Shown here in pieces: positions 9,436 through 18,674 of a stretch of DNA of 54,986 bases. The stretch is from positions 1-54,986 of the forward strand of contig NZ_JAEEGC010000032.1 of assembly GCF_019207025.1 (NCBI RefSeq), written 5' to 3'. The notes beneath the pieces are model-generated. The model was not told the origin of the DNA, did no database searches, and saw nothing but the letters and a program-made list of their open reading frames with translations. Both the position numbers and the translations under genes were made by a program. Origin of the DNA: Clostridium thailandense (GTDB lineage: Bacteria; Bacillota; Clostridia; Clostridiales; Clostridiaceae). The first letter of the stretch is position 1; the number at the start of each line of letters is the position of its first letter.

Positions 9436-9543
9436 AAGACAGTTCGTGAGCCTCCTGTCTATAAACAAAACTATGGCATCTAAATTTTTAAAGAATTTTT
9501 TCAATAATAAGCAGACTGTCAAAGGTGGCGTCTGCTTTTTTGT
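9436..9543 (+). ncRNA. PreQ1-I riboswitch with terminator
   Basis: P1 is AGACAG (9437-9442) pairing with CTGTCT (9455-9460). The loop TTCGTGAGCCTC and the A-rich tail ATAAACAAAACTATGG (9461-9476) follow the preQ1-I H-type pseudoknot layout: P1 hairpin, C-rich loop, A-rich tail ending CTA-RGG. A terminator follows at 9509-9543. The controlled gene, queT, belongs to a family often carrying preQ1 switches. Ligand binding would be expected to reduce queT expression. Confidence 0.8.
9509..9543 (+). terminator. Intrinsic terminator of the preQ1 switch
   Basis: Arms AAGCAGAC (9509-9516) and GTCTGCTT (9530-9537) followed by a T run, 85 bases before the queT start codon. Confidence 0.8.
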
Positions 9544-9628
9544 ATGCCTATATATTCAGTATGACTTTACTTCTTATACTCAGGGTGTGCTCAGAGAATT
9601 TAATTTTTAAATTCAATGGAGGTATATT

Positions 9629-10114
9629 ATGAATAGACTTTTTACGACAAAAAACTTAGCTAAAACGGCTATGATTTCAGCTGTTTATGGAGTAGTTACT
9701 TGGGCACTTTCCTTCGTAAGCTATGGTCCAATTCAGTTCAGAGTAACAGAAGTTATGGTTTTATTAGCTTTTATTGATTATGCTTATATACCAGGATTAG
9801 TTCTTGGATGTGTGATAGCAAATCTTTTTAGTCCTTTTGGTATTGTAGATATCGTCTTTGGAAGTCTGGCAACTTTTATAGCTGTGATTTTAATAAGCAA
9901 AACTAAAAATCTACTGCTGGCAACTATATGGCCAACAATAACTAATGGAATAATCGTTGGTTTAGAACTATATTATATGGTACATACTCCTTTTTTAATA
10001 AACTTTGGAGAAGTTGCTTTAGGGGAATTTGTTGTAGTTACTTGCATCGGATACCCTATGTTTAAATTTATATTAAAAAACAAAGCATTAACTAATATCT
10101 TAAAGATGAATTAA
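9629..10114 (+). CDS. queT: QueT family queuosine-precursor transporter
   Basis: 161-residue integral membrane protein with five or six hydrophobic segments. It resembles the QueT/COG4708 S-component of an energy-coupling-factor transporter for queuosine precursors such as preQ1. Recognisable stretches are AMISAVYGVVTWAL, GPIQFRVTEVMVLLAF, PGLVLGCVIANLFSPFG and DIVFGSLATFIAV. The upstream preQ1-I riboswitch independently supports the substrate. RBS TGGAGG. ECF ATPase and T components are not nearby; in such systems they are shared and encoded elsewhere. Confidence 0.92.
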   Translation: MNRLFTTKNLAKTAMISAVYGVVTWALSFVSYGPIQFRVTEVMVLLAFIDYAYIPGLVLGCVIANLFSPFGIVDIVFGSLATFIAVILISKTKNLLLATIWPTITNGIIVGLELYYMVHTPFLINFGEVALGEFVVVTCIGYPMFKFILKNKALTNILKMN

Positions 10115-10121
10115 AAACTAA

Positions 10122-10289
10122 GGTGCTGTTGCATTTATAAAAAACTATATAAAAAAATAGAATTATATGTAGAGAGAGATTACCAAAGCTGAAGTCACAT
10201 ATAAAAAATTTTTATAGTGCCGAAGATTGGAAAACTTTCTCGGAGCATAATTCTATTTTCAGTGGTACTTGCCTAAATGCAACAGACTC
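10122..10289. repeat. MITE-like imperfect inverted repeat
   Basis: Terminal arms CTGTTGCATTTA (10126-10137) and TAAATGCAACAG (10274-10285) are perfectly inverted and the interior continues to pair imperfectly. Its right half matches the element at 1-84. It lies between queT and a convergent ABC transporter gene and may also act as a terminator. Confidence 0.7.
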
Positions 10290-10314
10290 TTTATTTTTTA
10301 ACTCTAAAATCTGT

Positions 10315-12558
10315 TTACTCTATTCTAGATTTTAAAGTATCAGCCATAGAAATTCTATTTATTTTTCTTCTACTTAATAGCTTTGATAGCTCATAGGTCA
10401 AATATATTATAATAAAACCAATTAAAACATAAATGTAATTTACAGTCACTGGAAAGGATACACTCATGTCTTTAGTTATTGAATTAAATAGTACATGCAT
10501 AGATGCAAGAAGTAGTGGTATCCCAAGAATATAGCCTATTATAACTATATATGCGGAACTATTTAGAATTAGGGAATAAACCTCCTTGTTTCTGTAGCCT
10601 AAGACCTTCATAAGGGATATGTTATCCTTATTCTCTTCTATTGTTAGAGAGGTAACAACATATATTACTATGAGTCCAATTACAAAGGACATAAATGCTA
10701 CGCCTCCTATAACAGCCTGTAGTGGTTTTGTCATTGTGTTAAAGGCAGTTCTCATATCATCAACTGTTACAGTAGCTAGTAATTTGTTTTCTGGAATGTC
10801 TAATCTTTCTGTACTCCACAGTCCCATATAACTATTTTTAGGGAAGTTCAGCATGTCATTAAGTTTATCAAGAGGTATATAAATATATTCGCCTACATAA
10901 GTTTCTGCTATGTTATCAACTGTTATGCTGTATACTTTTGAGTCAAGCCTGTTAACAGCATGAATAGTATCTTTTGGGTTTATATTAAGTTTATCAGCTA
11001 AAGGTCTTGTTATAATAACTTTATCTGACTTTATCACATTGTAAGCTTTGTCTTTAAAGGAAATATACTTAGAATCAGGACTTACACCGTATACCGTAAA
11101 AGTGAGCTTGCTATTCAATTCTAGTGCAAAGGGTATTTCAGAGAAAGCTTCACCTTTTTCAGGTTTACCCTTTTGAACGGAGTTAAATACATATTGATAA
11201 TTATATTTAAAGGCTTCACTAAAGGAATCCTTCATTAGAGAATCCAAGGAACTCTTTGCCATAAAGCCCATTAAAAGCAGCATAGTTGCCATAATAACAC
11301 CAAGTAAAAGAAATGCACTTCTTGGTATACTCCTAAGCAATTCTCTTATTTTAAACTTAGTATTGAAGCTCAACTTATCAAGCTTTATATTTCTTTCTAT
11401 AAAACCAACCGTGTCTCTTTCGTTTGTGCCTCTCATAAGCGCAACAGGTGAGGCTTTAAGTGATTTATTTACGATAAAATAACTGCAGATAATCAAAAAT
11501 GCAATAGGAAGCAAAATGCTCATTATCAAATAATTTATGTTAAAACTTAAAGAACCTACAGGTATATTAAAATAGGACACATAATATGCAATCATAGGTT
11601 TTAAGGTTAAGATTCCAAGTATAGTTCCAAATACGCCACCTATTAATGAGATGACTAAAGGATATAAAAGATAATGTTTTATAATTTCTCTTTTTCTATA
11701 ACCCAGTGCGTAAAGAGTTCCTATAATAGAGGCCTCTTTTTTTAACATTCTTAGCATTACTATACCTGTTAGAATACAGGTAAGAATAAGTATGCTTACG
11801 GGCATAGATGAACTCATCGTATCGATTCCTGAAAGCTTTGCAGTCATATAGCTTACTCTGGGGTTATCAGTTACATTCATCCAGCTGAGAATAATAACAT
11901 TCTTGCTTTTTAAGGAATCCTTAAGCTCAGATATTTTTTTGTCTAAACTATTTCTATCGCCGTTAAATCTTATAGAGTAAGAGATATTTCCTCTATTTAA
12001 ACTGTTAAAGTCATTTTTTTCTATTACTGCAATACCAAAACTATTTGGGTCATTTAAAATATCTGATTCTGATTTTAACGGATATATATAGTTTGGCAGA
12101 GACATAAGTCCAGAAATGATAAAGTTTTTATTATATATTTTTATTCTGTCACCAATATTTAATTTATTAGCTTTTGCATAGGAGGGATCAATAAGAATAC
12201 CGCCGCCACTTAGATCCTTACCTTTAATTATTGCAGGTAGGTTAACCTTAGTATTTTCTCTAAAAATTCTCAGAGTCTTATTTTCTGATATGGAATAATC
12301 AAAGGATTTCGTCTCTTCTAGGCCCATATTAAACTTTAATTCTAAAGCTGGGATATTATCTAATATTCTATCAGTCATAAAGACTGCATCTTCTTGCTTA
12401 TAGTCTCTTTCAAAAGAAGTGAGCAATCTTGATAAATTGACAGAAACTAAATTAAACATTGTAAAAAGAAGACAGCTAAAGATAATAAGCAATAGAGAAC
12501 CAAGGTATTGAGATTTACTCTCTAGAATGGTTCTTTTAATTTTTCTATTTATAATCAT
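10315..12558 (-). CDS. FtsX-like ABC transporter permease
   Basis: 747-residue membrane protein with an N-terminal TM helix (about 15-40), a large extracytoplasmic domain, a block of TM helices in the middle (about 250-365), a second TM/extracytoplasmic unit and a C-terminal TM block with the FtsX/MacB signature ENKDNISLMKVLGYRNKEV. This two-FtsX-domain layout is typical of LolCE/BceB-like exporters. The ATG at 12558 overlaps the TAA of the upstream ATPase gene (TAATG), so the two are translationally coupled; a GTG at 12564 is the alternative. Substrate unknown; peptide or lipoprotein handling is usual for the family. Confidence 0.9.
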   Translation of the reverse strand: MIINRKIKRTILESKSQYLGSLLLIIFSCLLFTMFNLVSVNLSRLLTSFERDYKQEDAVFMTDRILDNIPALELKFNMGLEETKSFDYSISENKTLRIFRENTKVNLPAIIKGKDLSGGGILIDPSYAKANKLNIGDRIKIYNKNFIISGLMSLPNYIYPLKSESDILNDPNSFGIAVIEKNDFNSLNRGNISYSIRFNGDRNSLDKKISELKDSLKSKNVIILSWMNVTDNPRVSYMTAKLSGIDTMSSSMPVSILILTCILTGIVMLRMLKKEASIIGTLYALGYRKREIIKHYLLYPLVISLIGGVFGTILGILTLKPMIAYYVSYFNIPVGSLSFNINYLIMSILLPIAFLIICSYFIVNKSLKASPVALMRGTNERDTVGFIERNIKLDKLSFNTKFKIRELLRSIPRSAFLLLGVIMATMLLLMGFMAKSSLDSLMKDSFSEAFKYNYQYVFNSVQKGKPEKGEAFSEIPFALELNSKLTFTVYGVSPDSKYISFKDKAYNVIKSDKVIITRPLADKLNINPKDTIHAVNRLDSKVYSITVDNIAETYVGEYIYIPLDKLNDMLNFPKNSYMGLWSTERLDIPENKLLATVTVDDMRTAFNTMTKPLQAVIGGVAFMSFVIGLIVIYVVTSLTIEENKDNISLMKVLGYRNKEVYSLILNSSAYIVIIGYILGIPLLLASMHVLFNSITKDMSVSFPVTVNYIYVLIGFIIIYLTYELSKLLSRRKINRISMADTLKSRIE

Positions 12559-13256
12559 TACCACTCAATCCTTTCTGCAAGTGTGATCTCCTTATTAATT
12601 AAACTTTCTATGATTTCTCCACTTCTTACCCTATAAATTCTGTTTGCCATAGCACTTATTGCATTGTTATGGGTTATCATAAGTATAGTTGATCCAAAAT
12701 CTTTATTGATTTTTTGAAGAAGTTTTAATATCTCTCTGGAGGTGGAAAAATCAAGTGCACCAGTGGGCTCATCACATAATAAAAGCTTTGGATTTTTAAC
12801 TACTGCTCTTGCAATAGAAATTCTTTGCTGCTCTCCGCCGCTTAATTCTCTAGGGAACCTATATTTTTTATCAAACATGTTTACAGCTTTTAAAACTTCA
12901 TCAGTATTAAGCGGAGAACTGCTTATGTTCGAGACAACTTCTATGTTTTCGCCTGCAGTTAAATTAGGTATTAAGTTGTAAAATTGGAATATGAAGCCTA
13001 TATTTTCTCTTCTATAGTCTGTTAGTTCAGTATCGTTTAATTTAGTAATATCAATGTTATCTACTAAAACAATACCGGAATCACTTTTGTCAATTCCACC
13101 TATAATATTAAGAAGTGTGGACTTGCCGGAGCCAGAAGGGCCAAGTATAATTCCAATTTCACCTTTATCTAAATTCATCCATATACCTTTTAGAACTTCT
13201 GTAGTTACTTCTTCTGTTTTATAACTTTTCTTTAAATTATCTATTTTTAAGAACAT
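12558..13256 (-). CDS. ABC transporter ATP-binding protein (LolD/MacB type)
   Basis: 232-residue ATPase that powers the coupled permease. Walker A is LGPSGSGKSTLLNIIGG, the signature is RELSGGEQQRISIARA, Walker B is LLLCDEPTGALD, and the switch His is in MITHN. The chosen ATG at 13256 follows AAAGGA; an in-frame ATG six codons upstream lacks a ribosome site. First gene of the two-gene minus-strand operon. No BceRS-like regulators are adjacent. Confidence 0.93.
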   Translation of the reverse strand: MFLKIDNLKKSYKTEEVTTEVLKGIWMNLDKGEIGIILGPSGSGKSTLLNIIGGIDKSDSGIVLVDNIDITKLNDTELTDYRRENIGFIFQFYNLIPNLTAGENIEVVSNISSSPLNTDEVLKAVNMFDKKYRFPRELSGGEQQRISIARAVVKNPKLLLCDEPTGALDFSTSREILKLLQKINKDFGSTILMITHNNAISAMANRIYRVRSGEIIESLINKEITLAERIEW

Positions 13257-13359
13257 CTCTTTAATTCCTTTCATTATTTCATTTTTATTAGTTTAATCAT
13301 AGGATGAAGTTTTATTCTACAATGAAATTTCATAGACATAAAATTAATAATTTATTTAT

Positions 13360-13397
13360 AACACCACATTGTTCAAATAAATTCTATGGTGTTTTTT
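13360..13397 (+). terminator. Terminator-like hairpin before the serine hydrolase gene
   Basis: Arms AACACCA (13360-13366) and TGGTGTT (13387-13393) then T6. There is no plus-strand gene immediately upstream. It could be a leader attenuator for the gene at 13553 or a stop for stray transcription. Otherwise I see nothing in 13257-13552. Confidence 0.4.
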
Positions 13398-13552
13398 ACG
13401 TTGCATTTCCAGGAATTTACGAGCTATAATATTTTAGGAAGGGTTGTCGTCATACTATATCTAGTTGTACAAGTTAAATGCAGGCAGCATTTCTCTATAA
13501 GCGTAACAGTCCGGCTATTTATAAAATACATAAAGGAAAGAAGGTAATATTA

Positions 13553-14635
13553 ATGTCAATTAGTATGATTGATATAAATAGAGCTGAATATTTAAGAAAA
13601 TATATTAAAAAGTGCATAGATGAAAAGGTGCTTCCAGGAGCTTGTTTTGGAATAATAACAAGACAAGAAAGCGAGATTTATGCAGAAGGACATTCAGAGT
13701 TGATTCCAACAAAAAAATTAACCAATGCGGAAGTAATTTATGATTTAGCTTCCTTAAGTAAAGTTATTTCTACTACTACTATTATTTTAAAATTAATAGA
13801 AGATGGACAAATTACTTTGTTTACAAATGTTTGTGATATTCTTCCTGATTTTAAGTATAAAGACATTACAATATATAATTTGTTAACACATACCTCTGGA
13901 CTGCCTGCTGATATATATGATTATGAAGAATTGTGTGGAAGCAAGCAGGATATGCTAAAAAAAATATTTTCTACTGAGCTTGAACATGAAATTGGTAAAA
14001 AAGTAGAGTACTCAGATATAGGATTTATTTTATTAGGACTTATTATAGAGAAGGTGGCAGGTCCTATGGATGTATATTTTAATGACAATATAGCTAAGCC
14101 ATTAGATATGCGGGATACTTGCTATAATCCTAAGGAAAACTTAATTAGCAGGTGCGCACCTACCGAATGTACGGATTTAAGAGGATGTATTAAGGGAACT
14201 GTTCATGATGAAAAATCATATATTCTTGGAGGGGTAAGTGGTAATGCAGGACTATTTTCTACTATAAAAGATTTAGGTAGGTTTTGTAAAATGATGCTTA
14301 ATAAGGGCAGCTTTCATGGTAAAAGAATCCTCAGTGAAAGTTCTATAAAGATGATATTGGAATATAACACTGAAGGGCTTAATGAGAAAAGGGGATTAGG
14401 ATGGCATATTAAAGATAAATTTGACCACACTAGCAGTATAGGAGATTTGGCATCAAAAAGTACTATTTATCATACTGGATTCACAGGGACATCCATGTTT
14501 ATAGATTTTGAAAATCAGTTTGCTTTTATATTGCTTACAAACAGGGTTCACCCTTCTAGAGACAATATGAAACTTATAGAACTTAGGAAGAATATAAACA
14601 ATATTGCTGAAACTGCAATTTTTAAAGAAATATAG
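13553..14635 (+). CDS. Serine beta-lactamase-like hydrolase (class C / DD-peptidase fold)
   Basis: 361-residue protein of the beta-lactamase/penicillin-binding transpeptidase family. The nucleophile motif SxxK appears as ASLSKVIST (near residue 70), the second motif as YSDIG (near residue 150, YxN type with Asp), and the third as HTGFTGTS (KTG type with His). No signal peptide, so it is probably cytosolic. Such proteins act as esterases, D-aminopeptidases or peptidoglycan-peptide hydrolases; true beta-lactamase activity is unlikely. The start at 13553 is favoured by AAGAAGG upstream. Confidence 0.88.
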   Translation: MSISMIDINRAEYLRKYIKKCIDEKVLPGACFGIITRQESEIYAEGHSELIPTKKLTNAEVIYDLASLSKVISTTTIILKLIEDGQITLFTNVCDILPDFKYKDITIYNLLTHTSGLPADIYDYEELCGSKQDMLKKIFSTELEHEIGKKVEYSDIGFILLGLIIEKVAGPMDVYFNDNIAKPLDMRDTCYNPKENLISRCAPTECTDLRGCIKGTVHDEKSYILGGVSGNAGLFSTIKDLGRFCKMMLNKGSFHGKRILSESSIKMILEYNTEGLNEKRGLGWHIKDKFDHTSSIGDLASKSTIYHTGFTGTSMFIDFENQFAFILLTNRVHPSRDNMKLIELRKNINNIAETAIFKEI

Positions 14636-14789
14636 GCTGTAATAAGAAATTAGATAAACACAGCAACTGAAAAAGTGTCAATTTTTTAAAAATCATCCCT
14701 TTAGAATCAGAGTTTCTGCATTATGATCATGGATTAACATGGTAAAAAAAGTTATAATTACATTATGTGGATATGAATGGGGGATAAAG

Positions 14790-16832
14790 ATGAAAAGAAA
14801 ATTTTTAATTGGAATACTTTTTAGTGTTTTTCTACTGTGTGCATCTAATGTAAAAGCAGCAAGTTTCACAGATAATCAGACGGTGGATGCCAATAAAACA
14901 TGGACAATTAAGTTTAATTATGAAATTGAATTGGATGATTTAACTAAGCAGGGGATAAGTGTAATTAGTAGAAAAGGTGATACAATAAACGTTGATGTAA
15001 AATTGGGACAAGACAGAAAATCCATTATAATAACGGCTCCAGAAGGCGGATATAAAGTAGGAGAAGAATACACGGTGACTGTTGGAAACAGAGTACATTC
15101 TAGCAGTGGAAATGGATTAAAGGATGAATGCAATATACATTTTAATATTAAAAGAAAACCTAATAGTGGCGGTATAGTAACTTTCAAGGATAAGAACTTA
15201 GAAGAAGCAATAAGAGATGATATAAATAAGCCAAGTGGAGATGTTTATAAAAGTGATATTGAAGACATAACTGAATTAGATGCAAAATATCACGAAATTC
15301 AAGATATTAGTGGAATAGAAAAATTAACTAATTTACAGAAGCTTAATTTACTTGAAAATCAAATTAGTAGTATAGATTCATTAAAAAACTTAACTAATTT
15401 AAAGCAGCTTACTTTAGGTAACAATAAAATTAGTAACATAAGCGTTTTGAAAAATTTAGTTAATTTACAAACACTTGATTTAGGTGAATATTATGACAGT
15501 TGTAATCAAATTAGTAATATAGATGTATTAAAAAGTTTAACTAATTTACAGGAACTTAATTTAAGTGGCAATCAACTTAAAGATATAAGTGCGTTAAAAA
15601 ACTTGATTAATTTACAATCTATTGATTTAAGCTACAATGAAATAAGTGATATAAGTGCGTTGAAAAGCTTAACTAATTTAAAAGTACTTAATTTAGCTAA
15701 CAATAAAATAATTGACATAAGTGCATTAAATAACTTAACTAATTTACAAGAACTTAATTTAGGTTATGTTCCATGGGAAGGTATTCCAGCACCTGTTTCA
15801 AAAGAAAATTATAACGAAATTAGTAATATAAGTTCGATAGGAAATTTAATCAATTTACAAAAGCTTAATTTAGGTTACACTAAAGTAAAGGATATAGGAG
15901 TTTTAAATAAACTAAGCAATTTGCAAACTCTTGATTTAAGTAACAACCAAATTAATAATATAAGTGATATAATAAATGCATTAAAGGATTTACCTAATTT
16001 GAAAAGTATTAATTTTAATAATAACGGAATTATCAATATAGGTGAATTGAATAAACTAACTAATTTACAAACACTTAATTTAAATGATAATCAAATTAGT
16101 AATATTAGTGACTTAAAGGATTTAACTAATTTACAAAGCCTTGATTTAAGTAACAATCAAATAAGTGATGTAAGTGTATTGGAAAATTTGACTAACTTGC
16201 AATGGCTTACTTTATTTCAGAATCCAGTAAGTGATGCGGATATACAAGCTTTAAAAACAGCTTTACCTAGATGCGAAATTGATGAGATGTTAGTTAAGAA
16301 ACCCAATATATATTTATATCCAGAGAAAACAGAAGAATTATTAGTACAGGTTACACCTAAAGGTAAGATAACTAAATCAATTCCAGAATATAATGGAGGG
16401 TGGAAAGTAACAGTCGACCCAAGTGGAAAAATTGATAATACCTATGATTTTTTATTTTATGAAGCTTCAATTAATCATCAATTTACTTTAGATAAAGGTT
16501 GGATTGTAAACAAAGGTAGTTTTAATGAAGAAATGAACAGCATATTGACTTCTATAGGTTTAAATTCAAAGGAGAAGGCAGATTTTATTGAATACTGGTC
16601 AAAAGAGTTGAACTGGAAAACTGATAGATATGCAGCCTATTACATTGATCCTAAAGAAATAAACGAGGCAATTAAGCTGAATTTATCCAAAGAACCAACC
16701 TCAATTTTAAGAGTTTACTTTTACTTTGTACCTCTTAAGGATAACGAGAACCTGCAAATTAAAAAACCCGAAATAAAAGAGTTTGAACGTAATGGATTTA
16801 CTGTTATAGAATGGGGCGGTATTGGCAAATAA
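14790..16832 (+). CDS. Secreted leucine-rich-repeat (internalin-like) protein
   Basis: 680-residue exported protein. A signal peptide (residues 1-24, ending VKA) is followed by an Ig-like/SbsA-type domain (about 25-125). About a dozen 22-residue internalin-type LRRs with consensus NLTNLQxLxLxxNxIxDIS occupy about 150-500. A C-terminal domain begins KKPNIYLYPEK and contains GGWKVTVDPSGKI, a conserved but unnamed surface domain. One LRR carries an insertion near PWEGIPAPVSKENYNEI. No LPXTG, SLH or cell-wall-binding repeats are visible, so it is probably released. Start ATG 14790 after GGGGGAT. Adhesion or protein binding is inferred. Confidence 0.85.
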   Translation: MKRKFLIGILFSVFLLCASNVKAASFTDNQTVDANKTWTIKFNYEIELDDLTKQGISVISRKGDTINVDVKLGQDRKSIIITAPEGGYKVGEEYTVTVGNRVHSSSGNGLKDECNIHFNIKRKPNSGGIVTFKDKNLEEAIRDDINKPSGDVYKSDIEDITELDAKYHEIQDISGIEKLTNLQKLNLLENQISSIDSLKNLTNLKQLTLGNNKISNISVLKNLVNLQTLDLGEYYDSCNQISNIDVLKSLTNLQELNLSGNQLKDISALKNLINLQSIDLSYNEISDISALKSLTNLKVLNLANNKIIDISALNNLTNLQELNLGYVPWEGIPAPVSKENYNEISNISSIGNLINLQKLNLGYTKVKDIGVLNKLSNLQTLDLSNNQINNISDIINALKDLPNLKSINFNNNGIINIGELNKLTNLQTLNLNDNQISNISDLKDLTNLQSLDLSNNQISDVSVLENLTNLQWLTLFQNPVSDADIQALKTALPRCEIDEMLVKKPNIYLYPEKTEELLVQVTPKGKITKSIPEYNGGWKVTVDPSGKIDNTYDFLFYEASINHQFTLDKGWIVNKGSFNEEMNSILTSIGLNSKEKADFIEYWSKELNWKTDRYAAYYIDPKEINEAIKLNLSKEPTSILRVYFYFVPLKDNENLQIKKPEIKEFERNGFTVIEWGGIGK

Positions 16833-16887
16833 ACGTATTTTAGCTGTTTATTGCAGCACTTTTGTTTAAACAAAGCCAAACTCAAAT

Positions 16888-16928
16888 AAGCCGGTTAGGA
16901 GATTCTTAAGGATACCAACCGGCTTTTT
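16888..16928 (+). terminator. Intrinsic terminator of the LRR gene
   Basis: Arms AAGCCGGTT (16888-16896) and AACCGGCTT (16917-16925) followed by T residues. Confidence 0.85.
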
Positions 16929-16965
16929 ATAATTAGTAATAAGTAGTTAATCAAACTTTATCCAA

Positions 16966-17427
16966 CTAGGAAACAGGGGTGTCATTTCTCATAATAAATA
17001 TAAAGATAGGTCCCATAAATGGAAGTATAATACTTATTGCCAACCATATAGCTGCTTGACTAGGTCTATAGAGTTTAAATAGTTTAAAAACTGAAATTAA
17101 GAACAATACAAAGTAAACAATGCTAAAGATCCATCCAATTAAAGGAATAGGATTAAGTAATATTGATAAAAGGCATCCTATGGGCAATACCAACTCAAGC
17201 TTTAGAATTTCGTAAGAATCAATTTTAATAATTTTTATTATACTACCTAAAATATACAGATTGGCTATCGGTATCCAGGCGATCCAAGGATTACTGATAT
17301 GCTGGTTTATTGCTAACTTATAAAGACCTATAGAAGAAAGCACATATAGTGCTATGGATAGAATAAGTGTTATGAGTGCAAAAATGCCACCTAAAGCTAG
17401 AAGTGTAAATACGGAATCATGACTCAT
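16966..17427 (-). CDS. Small integral membrane protein
   Basis: 153-residue protein with four predicted TM helices: residues 8-32, 45-62, about 78-115 as one long or two short helices, and 125-147. It resembles small clostridial membrane proteins with a conserved NPWIAWIPIANLYILG loop, similar to the signal-peptidase-associated DUF5684-type proteins. Function unknown. RBS GGAGGGG. It is convergent with the LRR gene and stands alone. Confidence 0.7.
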   Translation of the reverse strand: MSHDSVFTLLALGGIFALITLILSIALYVLSSIGLYKLAINQHISNPWIAWIPIANLYILGSIIKIIKIDSYEILKLELVLPIGCLLSILLNPIPLIGWIFSIVYFVLFLISVFKLFKLYRPSQAAIWLAISIILPFMGPIFIFIMRNDTPVS

Positions 17428-17544
17428 TTTCGTGATACCCCTCCATTTTATTATTTTAATTACTATAATTCCATATTATTATTATTTGGACAAAAAGGTT
17501 ACTAAAAAATGGTTATAATTATTTTTTATTTTTAAAATTAAATA

Positions 17545-17725
17545 GGGGCTGTCGCAATAAGATATCCAAACCAAGCACTTAACTCATACGCAGAGAGGTA
17601 TTTACATTCTGAAAGTCACATTAAATACGTTAGACTTATCAAAAGTATTTATTGTGATGGAAGAATGTAAATATCTCCTGGAGTATGAGTTAAGTGTCTG
17701 CCTTAGATGTTATTGCGACAGCCCC
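17545..17725. repeat. Complete MITE-like element, short form
   Basis: 181 bp. Both ends carry GGGGCTGTCGCAATAA in inverted orientation and the arms pair over most of their length. The centre present in the 284-bp copy at 48594-48877 is missing. No open frame and no obvious target-site duplication (flanks AATA and ATTA). Confidence 0.85.
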
Positions 17726-17737
17726 ATTAAAAAATAT

Positions 17738-17998
17738 TTATTTTAGCTCACCCATCATTTGATTAGCTTCATTTTTAAGTGTAGTAACATCATTATCAGG
17801 AGCATCTTTTGTATTATACCAGCCTTTTTGTTTCATAGCGTCAAATATCTTAAATTGAACATCTTGAACATTATTAAAGTTAGTAACTAATGTATTTCTA
17901 AGATTTTGGCAAGAAGTTTCAGTTATTCCTGTGCTGTAGGATGATACAACTTGTTTTTCGCTTGTAAGTAAATCTTGCATTAGGTCTTTTTCTTTCAT
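17738..17998 (-). CDS. CotF-like spore coat protein
   Basis: 86-residue protein with the Coat F layout: KDLMQDLLTSEKQVVSSYST, a mid-region SCQNLRNTLV, and QFKIFDAMKQKGWYN near the C-terminus. In Bacillus and Clostridium these small helical proteins are deposited on the forespore late in sporulation. Start chosen at the ATG preceded by GGAGG. A second, smaller coat-like gene lies just upstream in the same orientation, and the two probably form a sporulation operon. Confidence 0.85.
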   Translation of the reverse strand: MKEKDLMQDLLTSEKQVVSSYSTGITETSCQNLRNTLVTNFNNVQDVQFKIFDAMKQKGWYNTKDAPDNDVTTLKNEANQMMGELK

Positions 17999-18092
17999 TA
18001 TAAGTACCTCCAATTAATTTTATAATTACTGTATTTTAATGTAATAAGATTAATTTAAGCTATAAATCTAATTAATTTTTTAAAGATTATGC

Positions 18093-18293
18093 TTATTGAT
18101 GAGAATCTAAGTATGACTTAAGTGAATTAAAGTTTTGTTTGTGAATCGAAGCTGCTTGAGTACATAAATTCTTTAAATTAGAATCAGTACACATTCCAGA
18201 ATACTCGTTAATTTTTTTGTTCATTAATGATTCATGATTTAATTGGTCTTCAATTACTTTTAGATTGTTGGCTTCAATTTGTTTACTTTGCAT
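18093..18293 (-). CDS. Small CotF-related spore protein
   Basis: 66-residue helical protein (MQSKQIEANNLKVIEDQLNH start) with the pattern NKKINEYSGMCTDSNLKNLC then HKQNFNSLKSYL, resembling the N-terminal half of Coat F pairs found next to full CotF genes. ATG chosen after AAGGAGG. Likely expressed during sporulation with the downstream gene. Confidence 0.7.
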   Translation of the reverse strand: MQSKQIEANNLKVIEDQLNHESLMNKKINEYSGMCTDSNLKNLCTQAASIHKQNFNSLKSYLDSHQ

Positions 18294-18427
18294 AAGTTTT
18301 TTGCCTCCTTGTTTTCTTTGAGTTTTATACAGAACTATTATTAGCAAAAGTAGTATGGACTATGATTGTAAAATAATGGAAATTAAATTGAATATGTATT
18401 CATTAAGAGACATATAACAATAGTATT

Positions 18428-18478
18428 TTACACAATATGGTGTAACTTGTTGACAGTGCCAATTTTTAGTGATAAACT
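18428..18478 (+). promoter_or_regulatory. Palindrome and promoter of the nitrogenase-like/hyp operon
   Basis: Perfect palindrome TTACAC-N6-GTGTAA (18428-18445) lies immediately upstream of TTGACA (18450-18455), a 17-base spacer and TAAACT (18473-18478). The palindrome's position suggests an activator or repressor site touching the -35. The regulator is not known. Confidence 0.55.
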
Positions 18479-18539
18479 GAATATATAAAAATTTCAGAAA
18501 ACGGTTTAACGGTTATTTGATATTTTAACTAAAAATTTA

Positions 18540-18674
18540 ATATTTTTGTCACTCTGAAGCGAAGGTGTCCTGAGATAAAGAGCGGGCAGTAAAAAGTAAT
18601 ATTCTGCAGTTTTTGCATTATTTAAATATTATGACCGCATTTAAGCTCCTCCCAAACTTGGGAGGAGCTTTTTT
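18540..18674 (+). ncRNA. Leader RNA with intrinsic terminator before the nitrogenase-like operon
   Basis: Between the promoter and the GTG at 18778 there are about 300 untranslated bases. The 3' part ends in a strong terminator: AAGCTCCTCCC (18643-18653), loop, GGGAGGAGCTT (18660-18670), T run. Upstream, 18553-18640 contains nested complementary pieces (GCGG with CCGC, GCAG with CTGC) and purine-rich joining segments (GAAGCGAAGG, GAGATAAAGAG). This looks like a regulatory leader, possibly a riboswitch. I could not match it to a class I know; TPP, cobalamin, Moco and ZTP consensus pieces are not convincingly present. Confidence 0.5.

Noticed and set aside
9422..9610. Open frame of 62 codons upstream of queT
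   Set aside because: It covers the preQ1 aptamer and terminator and lacks a start signal.
15300..16250. CRISPR-like or tandem DNA repeats
   Set aside because: The 66-base periodicity comes from leucine-rich-repeat codons inside a gene.
18553..18640. TPP riboswitch in the leader of the nitrogenase-like operon
   Set aside because: CCTGAGAT resembles part of the THI box but the second conserved TPP element is not present.
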